Positions 1-6,621 of a stretch of DNA of 11,160 nt are shown piece after piece. Positions within the stretch are counted from its first letter, which is position 1. Every line of letters begins with the position of its first letter. The stretch is taken from contig JAJRBL010000235.1 in the NCBI GenBank assembly GCA_028679485.1, positions 1-11,160 on the forward strand. Reading direction: 5' to 3'. The notes under the pieces are model-generated. The model worked only from the letters and a program-made list of their open reading frames with translations. It searched no databases and was not told the DNA's origin. The position numbers were made by a program, and so were the translations under genes. The stretch is from Methanospirillum sp. (GTDB lineage Archaea; Halobacteriota; Methanomicrobia; Methanomicrobiales; Methanospirillaceae).

Positions 1-467
1 GGTTCCATGGCAATTATCCCGGCGATAGCAACGCGTTTCTTCTCACCACCCGACAAGTGGTGGGGAACCCTGGTCCGGTAGTCCTCAAGACCTACTATCC
101 GGAGCGCCTCGGAGACCCGGTGCCGGACGATCTCCTCCTCAAGCCCAAGATTGGTCGGGCCGAATGCCACATCCTGTTCTACGGTCGGAGAGAATATCTG
201 GTCGTCTGGGTTCTGAAAGACCAGACCCACGGTCTTTCTTACCTCTTTTATATTGTCTTTTGTTATGGGTTCCCCACGGACAAGGACCGTTCCGCTCGTC
301 GGTTGTAAAATGCCGTTCAGGTGCTTAAAAAGGGTACTCTTCCCTGCCCCGTTTGATCCGATTACTGCTATCCTGGTATTCCTCGGTGCAATAAATGAAA
401 TATCCTGCAACGCGGTGATATTTCCCCTGTACACGTGGCAGAGGTTTTTTGTCTCGATGATATGCAT
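1..467 (-). CDS. cbiO: ECF transporter ATP-binding protein CbiO (3'-truncated by window edge)
   Basis: ATPase subunit of an ECF-type ABC importer for cobalt or nickel, acting on the cytoplasmic face of the membrane. The first 155 residues are visible. They start MHIIETKNLCHVY and show the Walker A loop GSNGAGKST (37-45), the Q-loop region FQNPDDQ (84-90) that is typical of CbiO/EcfA ATPases, and the signature LSGGEKKRVAIAG (138-150). Walker B lies beyond the window edge. The ATG at 465-467 is preceded by a good Shine-Dalgarno, AGGAGA on the minus strand (474-479), 6 nt upstream, which decides the start. The gene lies 153 bp downstream of the PDGLE gene and 498 bp downstream of cbiM, on the same strand. 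The metal cannot be decided from this subunit. The family call is near certain; the cbiO symbol rests on the neighbouring cbiM. Confidence 0.93.
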   Translation of the reverse strand, partial: MHIIETKNLCHVYRGNITALQDISFIAPRNTRIAVIGSNGAGKSTLFKHLNGILQPTSGTVLVRGEPITKDNIKEVRKTVGLVFQNPDDQIFSPTVEQDVAFGPTNLGLEEEIVRHRVSEALRIVGLEDYRTRVPHHLSGGEKKRVAIAGIIAME

Positions 468-540
468 CAGGTATCTCCTGTCTGCAGCGGAAAATGAAGG
501 GAAAGGTATACGTCTTGTACCTATAGAACATTCTTTTGAT

Positions 541-553
541 AAAAATAATACCA
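541..553 (-). promoter_or_regulatory. Possible TATA element for cbiO
   Basis: The minus strand reads TATTATTTTTATC here, an AT-rich TATA-like element about 75 nt upstream of the cbiO ATG. It would place transcription start near 520 and leave a leader of about 50 nt containing the Shine-Dalgarno. With the U-tract at 602-607 it suggests that cbiO may have its own transcript. This is a motif match only and is weak. Confidence 0.25.
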
Positions 554-582
554 AATGAAATTCCGGTAGTATGATGTATTGA

Positions 583-607
583 TTACCTTTTTCGTAGAGG
601 TAAAAAA
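583..607 (-). terminator. Possible terminator after the PDGLE gene
   Basis: On the minus strand the 3' flank of the PDGLE gene contains TTCTCTTTTTT (602-612; the run of six T is 602-607), a U-rich tract of the kind used for archaeal intrinsic termination. An inverted repeat TTACCT/AGGTAA (583-588 and 598-603, 9-nt loop) overlaps it. The hairpin does not precede the U-tract in the bacterial arrangement, so the U-tract itself is the better evidence. Confidence 0.35.
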
Positions 608-620
608 GAGAACTGGTTAT

Positions 621-968
621 TTATGTTTTGGATCCTTTCCTGCTCATCTTCAGGATATAGGAAGCCCCGAGCACCACGAGAAGGGTCAGGATAATCCCAG
701 CCACGATAGCGATCAATCCTCCCATCTGGCCCAGGCTTTCACCCAGGGAGTAGTCAGGCATCGGGGATTCATAGGCAAAGGTTCCGGTTCCCACCTCTTC
801 GGGGTCGCCGTCTTCAGGGGACAAACCTGTCAGGTCTTTCTGCCCGGAGACCACGAGGGCGGTACTCTCGAGCCCGTCCGGGTCGCCTGATGCAAGGAAG
901 ACCGCCACGACGCCGATGAGGATGGCGATGATGATACCTGCAACAAGGAACGTTTTATTGTCGATCAT
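621..968 (-). CDS. PDGLE-domain CbiN/NikN-like small membrane component
   Basis: A 115-residue membrane protein with an N-terminal helix (about 7-27), the family motif PDGLE at 30-34, an extracytoplasmic loop rich in Asp, Glu and Gly, and a second helix (about 80-103) ending in a basic tail, SRKGSKT. PDGLE proteins accompany or are fused to CbiM/NikM in cobalt and nickel ECF importers, where the two-helix CbiN-type partner helps the substrate-specificity subunit load metal. The start codon overlaps the cbiM stop as ATGA (965-968), implying translational coupling. Which metal is carried, and whether the protein is best named CbiN or NikN, cannot be read from the sequence. The domain call is firm because of the exact PDGLE motif and the two-helix layout. 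Confidence 0.88.
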   Translation of the reverse strand: MIDNKTFLVAGIIIAILIGVVAVFLASGDPDGLESTALVVSGQKDLTGLSPEDGDPEEVGTGTFAYESPMPDYSLGESLGQMGGLIAIVAGIILTLLVVLGASYILKMSRKGSKT

Positions 969-1606
969 GCCGGGGTCCCCCTGATTGATGAATCTACGAG
1001 ATCGGGGCGTGCCGTGGCAAGGGCGTAGATAACGATTGCAGTCACGATTCCTTCAATTACTCCTATGATCGCATGATAGATGCCCATGGCAACCAGGCCC
1101 GGCACCAGGGGGAATGTCCCTGCAACAGCCATCTCGACTGCACAAGCCAGGGCAGGAATGAGACATGCCAGCCAGGCAGCAACGCCTGCCGATACGTAGG
1201 GGTTCTTGATCATCTTCAGCAGTCCCTGGTAGGAGTAGAATCCGACGAATCCACCGATTACCCCCATGTTGATGATGTTCGCACCCATGGTGGTAATCCC
1301 TCCGTCTCCGAAGATAAAACCCTGAATGATAAGGACAAGGGTAAGAATAAACACCGCGGCGAATGGAGAGCCAAGTACGATCGCAGCCAGGGCTCCCCCG
1401 ACAAGGTGCCCGCTCGTCCCCATGGAGACCGGGAGATTGAAACTTTGCAGGGCGAATATCCCCGCTGCGAGGACTGCAATCAAGGGAATCTTGTCTTCGT
1501 TGATCTCTGATCTTGCCCATTTTACCGCCAGAGCCAGGAAAACAAGGGCGATGATCCAGTAGATCGCAGCCTGAGGAAGTGGAATAAAGGCGTCAGGTAT
1601 ATGCAT
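965..1606 (-). CDS. cbiM: Cobalt/nickel ECF transporter substrate-specificity protein CbiM
   Basis: Integral membrane protein of 213 residues that captures Co2+ or Ni2+ for the ECF importer. The N-terminus MHIPDAF matches the invariant MHIPD of CbiM/NikM, where the N-terminal amine and His2 coordinate the metal. A further family ligand, His67, is present in GTSGHLVGG (64-70 region). The rest is strongly hydrophobic with several transmembrane helices, including the conserved SGHLVGGALAA and GDGGITTMGANIINMG stretches. The length is ordinary for a stand-alone CbiM. A GGTG Shine-Dalgarno-like element (minus strand, 1612-1615) lies 5 nt before the ATG. It is first in the unit cbiM-PDGLE-(gap)-cbiO. 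In a methanogen, cobalt is needed for corrinoids and nickel for F430, hydrogenase and CODH; either fits. cbiM is the default name because the nickel form NikM is not separable by eye. Confidence 0.92.
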   Translation of the reverse strand: MHIPDAFIPLPQAAIYWIIALVFLALAVKWARSEINEDKIPLIAVLAAGIFALQSFNLPVSMGTSGHLVGGALAAIVLGSPFAAVFILTLVLIIQGFIFGDGGITTMGANIINMGVIGGFVGFYSYQGLLKMIKNPYVSAGVAAWLACLIPALACAVEMAVAGTFPLVPGLVAMGIYHAIIGVIEGIVTAIVIYALATARPDLVDSSIRGTPA

Positions 1607-1607
1607 G

Positions 1608-1631
1608 GTAACACCGCTATTATGTTAACAC
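1608..1631 (-). promoter_or_regulatory. GTGTTA direct repeats at the cbiM start (candidate operator)
   Basis: The minus strand carries GTGTTAA (1625-1631) and GTGTTAC (1608-1614) as direct repeats with 17 bp from start to start, lying between the proposed TATA element and the cbiM ATG. This is where a repressor would block initiation. The half-site resembles GTGTTAC elements that I recall for some NikR proteins, but the spacing and orientation are not canonical. The repeat is seen; the regulator is a guess. Confidence 0.3.
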
Positions 1632-1633
1632 GA

Positions 1634-1646
1634 ATCTTATTAAGAT
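1634..1646 (-). promoter_or_regulatory. Palindrome overlapping a candidate TATA box of cbiM
   Basis: ATCTTA-T-TAAGAT is a perfect 13-bp palindrome with one central base. On the minus strand its centre, CTTAATAAG, is a plausible TATA element about 34 nt before the cbiM ATG, predicting transcription start near 1615 and a very short leader. It could be promoter, operator or both. Confidence 0.35.
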
Positions 1647-1842
1647 ATTACGAAAATCATTTCCAAAAAAAAAAGCGTTTAAATAATATTTCTCTGGGTA
1701 AATTCGTATCAAAAATTCATGTATCATAGTTATTTCACATGGTTGTCTCCGATAATGCATCCGGAGCAACAGTGCAACCGGGATAATCAGCCCATGATCT
1801 TCTCGAAGTTAAACCGGGAATATACCTTTCATAATGTTTCAT

Positions 1843-1850
1843 GATATAAT
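1843..1850 (+). promoter_or_regulatory. TATA box for the surface glycoprotein; predicts a leaderless mRNA
   Basis: GATATAAT is centred about 26 bp upstream of the ATG at 1872. That is the normal archaeal distance from TATA to transcription start, so transcription should begin at or next to the start codon. The bases before the ATG contain no Shine-Dalgarno, which agrees with a leaderless transcript. Confidence 0.5.
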
Positions 1851-1871
1851 ACTGCCAACAATAGTACTCGT

Positions 1872-3344
1872 ATGAAAGGCAGTACCGGAGGGATATTCTT
1901 CTTCTCCCTTCTCATCATCACCAGTATCTCAATCGTATCTGCTGTTCCTCCTCTTCCGGCAGAGTATTATGGAAATGTCCTGATCGATGGATCACCTGCT
2001 CCTGCAGGAACGGTTGTAACGATATTGATGCAGAATATACCGAAAGGATCTCTTACCACGGAGGTACCGGGTTTTTACGGCGGTCCGGGTCTTTTTGATC
2101 CCCGGCTGAAGATAAATGCCACAGAAGAGGAGTACAAGGCCGGGAACCTGACCGTATCATTCCAGATAAACGGTGTTCCGGCAGCCCGGACCATATTGTT
2201 CGAACCAGGCTCCTCACAGCAGTTTGATCTCTCAACCGGCGGACAAGACGGGCAGAATGTCCCCGTCACCGGGGTAACCCCGGTTCCTGCCCAGATAAAC
2301 TCTCTTGAGACAAGATCCCTGGTTTCAGATAACAATACCCCCGTGTATCAGGTATCAGGCAACTATTCCGCAACGCAAAACCCCCCGGGAAACGGGACTT
2401 TTGGGTACGTGGTATCAGGCAACTACTCTTCCCCGGTAATCCCCCCGGCGATCGATGCCAACCAGCCATCATACCAGGCTGGATCTGCCGGATCGTCGTT
2501 TTCTCCTGCCGTTAACTACGGACTGGAAAAAGAGAAACGATTCGTATCAGACGACGGCATTGCTTCTCTTCTGTGTGAAAAAGACACCCTGCTTTTCTCA
2601 CCTTCCGGTCAGTTTCTTCATGATGTCTCGGTAAAATCACGCGGTATTGCAGATCTTCCCCCGGTGGCATCAGACAAACCGCTCCGGTTTTCAGGATACG
2701 CGTATGATATAACTCCTGAACGGATATATCTCAACCCGGAAGGCGTGTTTACCATTCACATTCCCCTCGAGAGAATGGCTGACATCGGATCGATGAATCC
2801 CCAGATCTACGAGTATGTTCCCCAGACTGCCACATGGAGTCAGATCAAAACAAATGCAAACAACTTTACCGGAAACATCAGCGGGACAATATATGAAGGG
2901 GCAGTGTATGCCCTGTTCCTGGCAGATGCCTCCGGCACCACGACCAGGCCGCAGACCGGGGGGAAGGAGATGCAGGAGCCTGGAAAACCCGCAATCTCCC
3001 GGGTGAACAGTACAGCCGGAGCAGTATCATCCCCGGTGCAACCTGCCCAGGTCCAGGCTCCTGTCAAAACGGTGACCCTTGTTCCATCAGCTCCGAATCT
3101 TACCGGATCTGCAGAAATAGCGCCAAATAATGCGACAGGATCTGAACTCCCCCCCTCTTCCGCGACACCGGTACCAACCCAAGAGAAAACACCGGTACCT
3201 GTTACAAACGGAAGCGGGGTATCCCCGGTCCAGAAGATGGTGTATGGTCCTGTCGGCATTGTTACGGGGGTAATCCTCCTTGTCATACTGGTTAATCTCC
3301 TTGCATACCTGCTCTATACCCGGTGGTGGCTGAAGAGATCATGA
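1872..3344 (+). CDS. Secreted surface glycoprotein with C-terminal membrane anchor
   Basis: 490 residues, family not recognised. The N-terminus is a Sec signal peptide: Lys2, then a hydrophobic core (8-22), with likely cleavage after VSA (residue 24). Then come a beta-rich segment (about 26-118), a linker with two imperfect 20-residue repeats sharing VSGNYS (about 158-197), a second predicted globular segment (about 223-351), a long Pro/Ser/Thr-rich stalk (about 352-455), and one transmembrane helix (about 461-483) ending in the basic tail WWLKRS. The protein would therefore be displayed outside the cell on a glycosylatable stalk. Twelve N-x-S/T sequons are visible, as expected for an archaeal N-glycoprotein. 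It carries no catalytic motif I can name. The gene overlaps the following TPR gene by ATGA, so the two are probably cotranslated. It could be an S-layer-associated protein, an adhesin or a sensor ectodomain. Confidence 0.85.
   Translation: MKGSTGGIFFFSLLIITSISIVSAVPPLPAEYYGNVLIDGSPAPAGTVVTILMQNIPKGSLTTEVPGFYGGPGLFDPRLKINATEEEYKAGNLTVSFQINGVPAARTILFEPGSSQQFDLSTGGQDGQNVPVTGVTPVPAQINSLETRSLVSDNNTPVYQVSGNYSATQNPPGNGTFGYVVSGNYSSPVIPPAIDANQPSYQAGSAGSSFSPAVNYGLEKEKRFVSDDGIASLLCEKDTLLFSPSGQFLHDVSVKSRGIADLPPVASDKPLRFSGYAYDITPERIYLNPEGVFTIHIPLERMADIGSMNPQIYEYVPQTATWSQIKTNANNFTGNISGTIYEGAVYALFLADASGTTTRPQTGGKEMQEPGKPAISRVNSTAGAVSSPVQPAQVQAPVKTVTLVPSAPNLTGSAEIAPNNATGSELPPSSATPVPTQEKTPVPVTNGSGVSPVQKMVYGPVGIVTGVILLVILVNLLAYLLYTRWWLKRS
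2349..2468 (+). repeat. Two imperfect 60-bp in-frame tandem repeats in the glycoprotein gene
   Basis: The 15-mer GGTATCAGGCAACTA occurs at 2351-2365 and 2411-2425, exactly 60 bp (20 codons) apart. It encodes the repeated VSGNYS motif, each copy with an N-glycosylation sequon. The flanking codons have diverged, which suggests an old tandem duplication in the stalk. Confidence 0.6.
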
Positions 3345-4015
3345 ACAACCAGGCACGGGCATACACCGCAGCATCGGTTATCAGGGAAATTCAGCGGGGA
3401 AGGCCTGAAAAGGCTCTCCGTTTACTTGAAAAACTGTTACGTGACTCTCCGGATAACCCTGTATTATTGAATCTGAAAGGTGTCGCCCTAGGGATGATGG
3501 GAGAGCACGAGGAGTCACTTGCGTGTTACGAGGCCGTCATCAGGGCAGATCCCGCCCTGGCAGTATACTGGAACAACAAAGGTCTTGCTCTGCAGAATCT
3601 TGGAAACTATGCTGAAGCAGAGGAGATGTACCGTGAAGCCTTAAGCCGCGATCCGGAATCACTTGAGGCCAGGTATAATCTTGCCAATACCCTCCAGTCC
3701 CTGGGCAGACCTGAAGAAGCCCTGGACTGGTATCGCAAGGTTCTCTCGTTCAGGCCTGATCACATTCTTACCATGCTGAATATGGGGAATGCCCTGGCAG
3801 TACTGGAGAGATATGACGAAGCTATCGCGGTTTATCTTGAGATCCTTGAGATCTGCCCGGAGTATCCGGATGCATCGTATAACCTCGGCCATACCTATGA
3901 AGAGAAGAAGGATCCCAAGACTGCCGGAGAATGGTACAGGAAAACGCTGCAGATCGATCCTGATTATCATCATGCACAGGAACGCCTCACCTTAATTGAA
4001 AAAGGTGAGGATTAA
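3341..4015 (+). CDS. Tetratricopeptide repeat (TPR) protein
   Basis: A 224-residue soluble protein made almost wholly of about six TPR units: a degenerate first unit (about 8-38), then units near 41-72, 75-107, 109-141, 143-175 and 177-209. Each carries the family pattern W/L-x2-L/I/Y-G then A-x3-Y/A ending in Pro, for example WNNKGLALQNLGNYAEAEEM. TPR arrays form a right-handed superhelix that binds partner proteins or peptides. There is no signal peptide, helix anchor or enzyme domain, so it is predicted to be cytosolic. I chose the ATG at 3341 because it overlaps the upstream TGA as ATGA and begins just before the first repeat; a GTG at 3323 in the same frame would add six residues. Coupling to the glycoprotein gene suggests a shared task, such as scaffolding at the anchor's cytoplasmic side, but that is inference. 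Confidence 0.9.
   Translation: MNNQARAYTAASVIREIQRGRPEKALRLLEKLLRDSPDNPVLLNLKGVALGMMGEHEESLACYEAVIRADPALAVYWNNKGLALQNLGNYAEAEEMYREALSRDPESLEARYNLANTLQSLGRPEEALDWYRKVLSFRPDHILTMLNMGNALAVLERYDEAIAVYLEILEICPEYPDASYNLGHTYEEKKDPKTAGEWYRKTLQIDPDYHHAQERLTLIEKGED
3985..4010. terminator. Perfect hairpin at the 3' end of the TPR gene (possible bidirectional terminator)
   Basis: CCTCACCTT (3985-3993) and AAGGTGAGG (4002-4010) form a perfect 9-bp stem with an 8-nt loop, AATTGAAA. It lies inside the last codons of the TPR gene (…LTLIEKGED) and 8 bp from the stop codon of the converging M20 gene (4019-4021). Being nearly symmetrical it can form in either transcript. No long U-tract follows, so it may act as an mRNA 3'-end stabiliser or an RNA-processing site rather than a classical terminator. 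Confidence 0.5.
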
Positions 4016-4018
4016 CTG

Positions 4019-5182
4019 TTACATGTTTCTGAGGACATACCGGTATACATCCCTGCAGTCCTCCAGCATCCGGATGGGCACACTCTCGTTTACCGAATGA
4101 AGCAGTTTCATGTCACCTGGTCCGTAATTGACCACTTCAACACCCGTCTCACGCAGGTGACGTGCATCGCTGGCAGCCGGGGTTACCCCGGGAAGGGCTT
4201 TGGTTCCGTGTACCTGGTGAATTCCCTCACAGACCAGTCTGCAGAGCCATCCCTGCCTGCTTATTGAAGGCTCGAACAGGTCTGTCACGCTAAAGGAGGC
4301 ATCAGGAAATGTCTCCTGTATTTCATCGACCAGCGAATCAATATTGCATCCCCAGGGGATTCGCATGTCGAGATCCAGTTCACATTTTTGTGCGATGACA
4401 TTGATCCGTTCGCCGCCGGTAATCAGGCCGGGATTGTACGATACCCGGCTGAGCATGGTCCTGGTATCCTCCCTTGACAGTGAGAGCATGGAAGAGAGTG
4501 TCCGTGAGGTATTTTCTATAACCTCGGTCACCTGTGCATCGTCCGGCCATGTCCGTGAATGGATATCCTGGCAGTACCGTAAAAACCTGCATGACTGCAT
4601 AATGGCAGAATTTCCATGGACCGGATGGAGGGATGCATGTCCTGCATCCCCTGAAAAGGAGATATGAAACCTGAGGACGCCTTTCTCCCCGATGATGGGT
4701 GAACAGACCGGTGTTGGTTCTGCGATGAGAGATGGTTTCGGTTTGATAATCCTTTTTAAGACGAGATATTCCATTCCGAAATCGCCGTTTCCCTCCTCGT
4801 CGCAGACAAAAGCGAGATCGACATCCAGATCATCATGATGATCAATCTCTTCTGCGAGGGCAGAGAGCAGGGCTGCACATCCCCCTTTCATATCGGTGGA
4901 TCCTCTCCCCTGAATCCGGTCATCTGCTATGATACCTGAAAAGGGCGGGTGTGTCCAGGCTTCATCAAGGGCCGGTACGACATCGATATGCCCGCAGAGC
5001 AGGAGTTTTCCCGTGGGTCTGGACGAAAGAAGGTTCCATTTCCTGCCCTTTTTTACAATCTCGGCAGGAAACCCGATCTCGGTGCATATCTGATGGAGGA
5101 ACTCAACGACTTCATCGGTATACCCGGGAGGATTCTCTGAACGGATCTTTACCAGTTCGGAACATAGCCATGCGACATCCAT
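4019..5182 (-). CDS. M20 family zinc metallopeptidase/deacylase (DapE/ArgE-like)
   Basis: A 387-residue cytosolic enzyme of the M20 family, which hydrolyses amide bonds in N-acyl amino acids or small peptides using two zinc ions. The family's ligands are in order: His65 and the following Asp67 in GHIDVVP, the bridging Asp97 in GRGSTDMKGG, the catalytic Glu129 with ligand Glu130 in CDEEGN, Glu155 in AEPT, and His362 in LLHSVNE. A lid/dimerisation domain (about 175-285) separates the two halves of the catalytic domain, as usual. DapE (succinyl-diaminopimelate) and ArgE (acetylornithine) activities cannot be told apart by motif. dapA occurs in this window, but 5 kb away and on the other strand, and many methanogens make lysine by the DapL route without succinylation, so I give no symbol. 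It is last in the minus-strand unit, 12 bp after the unknown gene, with a weak AGGT Shine-Dalgarno. Confidence 0.9.
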   Translation of the reverse strand: MDVAWLCSELVKIRSENPPGYTDEVVEFLHQICTEIGFPAEIVKKGRKWNLLSSRPTGKLLLCGHIDVVPALDEAWTHPPFSGIIADDRIQGRGSTDMKGGCAALLSALAEEIDHHDDLDVDLAFVCDEEGNGDFGMEYLVLKRIIKPKPSLIAEPTPVCSPIIGEKGVLRFHISFSGDAGHASLHPVHGNSAIMQSCRFLRYCQDIHSRTWPDDAQVTEVIENTSRTLSSMLSLSREDTRTMLSRVSYNPGLITGGERINVIAQKCELDLDMRIPWGCNIDSLVDEIQETFPDASFSVTDLFEPSISRQGWLCRLVCEGIHQVHGTKALPGVTPAASDARHLRETGVEVVNYGPGDMKLLHSVNESVPIRMLEDCRDVYRYVLRNM

Positions 5183-5194
5183 GATTGTACCTGT

Positions 5195-5731
5195 TCAGTT
5201 CATGCTGCAATAATCGGTATAATATCCTGCTATCGTCGATCCCTTGTAAACCGATGCCAGGTATGCCTTGTCAAACGTCTCATCGACCATGACCCTGAGT
5301 ACCTGGGAAGGAATCGGCTGTCTGCTATCGGGATCAAGGGTTATCCTGAATGACCGGTACGAGGCGATGTTATTGGGATCGTAAATATTCTGGATAAACA
5401 GGGGGTATTTTTCGTACTCTTCCGGATGTTCGGTCTTGAGCCATACCATGAACCTGCCAAACCGGGAGTAGGGTTCTTTTTGTGCTTCATCCGTCCTGAA
5501 CTTCAGAAACTCCCTGGAAAGAAGATTCCGTGGAGAATCAGGATTGTAGGCAAACAGTGAGATGGTATAGTCCAGGTGCGCCAGGGCATCAAAGTACCAA
5601 AAACCGAGGACCGGGTGGAAATCCGAAACATTTTCCAGGATCAGGGATTTATTATATAATGTCTCGAGGACTTTTTCATACTCGTTGGATTCTATCATGC
5701 TCAGAACGTAACGCTCCGGAGACATAACCAT
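5195..5731 (-). CDS. Unrecognised 178-residue soluble protein
   Basis: I do not recognise the family. The protein has no signal peptide, no transmembrane helix and no metal-binding cluster (its only Cys is C175). It is rich in aromatic residues, with stretches such as FHPVLGFWYFDALAHLDY and GRFMVWLKTEHPEEY, suggesting a compact mixed fold with a predicted helical first half. The first ATG (5729-5731) has GGGGAT just 2-3 nt upstream. The second ATG (5723-5725), giving MSPERYVLS, has better spacing from it and may be the true start. The gene sits 11 bp after moaA and 12 bp before the M20 gene, so it is probably cotranscribed with both. Coding potential is well supported by the tight packing and protein-like composition. 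Confidence 0.75.
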   Translation of the reverse strand: MVMSPERYVLSMIESNEYEKVLETLYNKSLILENVSDFHPVLGFWYFDALAHLDYTISLFAYNPDSPRNLLSREFLKFRTDEAQKEPYSRFGRFMVWLKTEHPEEYEKYPLFIQNIYDPNNIASYRSFRITLDPDSRQPIPSQVLRVMVDETFDKAYLASVYKGSTIAGYYTDYCSMN

Positions 5732-5742
5732 TATCCCCGGCG

Positions 5743-6621
5743 TTATGAGTTGTATGGTTCCCGTTTTTTCGCTGCCTGGCTGAAGAGATTACGTAACTCT
5801 TCTCCTCTCTTTCCGCGAATGTCTATGAGATTGTCATCCCTGAGAAGGCATGGCTTGAGTTTACCGTCAGAGGTTACCCTGAGCCTGTTGCAATGCAGAC
5901 AGAACTCAGAGTTATGCCAGGGCCGTACAAACTCTATCTCTGCCCCTTCAAAGCAGTATTTTTTCCGGTGATGCATCCTTCTGGTTATGACTTTGCGTGA
6001 TTCCGAGGCGATCTTCTCCTCGAGCGCTGAGAGATCTGCATGAAGCGGACATGAACCCAGATCCATGAGTTCGATGACCTGCAGGATCATCTGGCGGTCG
6101 CCTGATACAAGGCGGATAAAATCATCGATCTCGTCCTCATTGATCCCTTTGAGAAGAACCATGTTTATCTTGATGGGAGTCAGTCCTGCCTCTTTAGCCG
6201 CTTCGATCCCTTCAAGGACATCGGATAACCGGTCTGTTCCCGTGACATACCGGTATTTATCCGGGCTTAACGAATCAAGGCTGATATTTACTCGCGAAAG
6301 CCCCGCTTCCTTCAGTTTAAGTGCTAGAGGACCGAGAAGTGTTCCGTTGGTGGTTATGGATGATTCGATGCCGTCAGGGACACTTCTGATTATCTCGACG
6401 ATGTCGCTCCTGATCAGGGGTTCACCCCCGGTGAATTTCACTGTTTTTATTCCCAGTTCCTTCGTGATCTCAAGAATTGCCCTGATATCGTCGAGTTCCA
6501 GTGGTTTTTCCGGGGATTTCTCTCCTTCCCTGTGACAATAGATACAGTTGAGATTGCATCCCGAGTTTACCGAGATCCTCAGGTTGGATACCGGCCGGCC
6601 AAATGCATCATGCATGTCCAT
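5743..6621 (-). CDS. moaA: GTP 3',8-cyclase MoaA (radical SAM, molybdopterin biosynthesis)
   Basis: Converts GTP to 3',8-cyclo-7,8-dihydro-GTP, the first step towards molybdopterin, which methanogens need for the Mo/W pterin of formylmethanofuran and formate dehydrogenases. The 292-residue protein starts near FGRPVSNLRISV, and the radical-SAM cluster is C22-x3-C26-x2-C29 (CNLNCIYC). FTGGEPL is the SAM-binding GGE motif. The second, substrate-binding cluster is C-x2-C-x13-C in FCLHCNRLRVTSDG…PCL, which separates MoaA from other radical-SAM enzymes. The C-terminus is KREPYNS, without the Gly-Gly tail of bacterial MoaA. The start at 6621 has AGGAG (minus strand, 6631-6635) 9 nt upstream; a Met two codons later is less well spaced. 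The gene overlaps the end of rlmE by 14 bp. Confidence 0.95.
   Translation of the reverse strand: MDMHDAFGRPVSNLRISVNSGCNLNCIYCHREGEKSPEKPLELDDIRAILEITKELGIKTVKFTGGEPLIRSDIVEIIRSVPDGIESSITTNGTLLGPLALKLKEAGLSRVNISLDSLSPDKYRYVTGTDRLSDVLEGIEAAKEAGLTPIKINMVLLKGINEDEIDDFIRLVSGDRQMILQVIELMDLGSCPLHADLSALEEKIASESRKVITRRMHHRKKYCFEGAEIEFVRPWHNSEFCLHCNRLRVTSDGKLKPCLLRDDNLIDIRGKRGEELRNLFSQAAKKREPYNS

Larger units (their letters stand above)
1607..1871. other. Divergent intergenic region between cbiM and the surface glycoprotein
   Basis: 265 bp of AT-rich spacer without a credible ORF. Apart from the cbiM promoter elements it holds a run of ten A (1665-1674), a consensus-like TATA sequence TTTAAATA on the plus strand (1678-1685), and the glycoprotein promoter near its right end. 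The TTTAAATA element would give a leader of over 150 nt for the plus-strand gene, so it may be an alternative promoter or may drive a small RNA. I see no riboswitch-like structure, although this was not folded computationally. Confidence 0.5.

Noticed and set aside
1053..1520. Long open frames on both strands within cbiM
   Set aside because: They are shadows of a Gly/Ala-rich membrane protein. Only the cbiM frame carries family motifs.
1665..1674. Run of ten A as a terminator
   Set aside because: On the minus strand this is a T-run, but it lies upstream of cbiM, not after a gene. On the plus strand no gene ends before it. It is better seen as promoter-region AT bias.
2349..2468. Regular 60-bp repeats as a CRISPR or intergenic repeat array
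   Set aside because: Only two imperfect copies exist. They are in frame inside a coding gene and encode the VSGNYS motif.
2840..3286. 148-residue minus-strand ORF inside the glycoprotein gene
   Set aside because: It is opposite the Pro/Ser/Thr stalk, whose biased codons keep the antisense frame open. It has no recognisable domain, and the plus-strand protein explains the region.
3323..3340. GTG start giving a six-residue longer TPR protein
   Set aside because: The ATG at 3341 forms the ATGA overlap typical of coupled genes, and the added residues MVAEEI add nothing to the first repeat.
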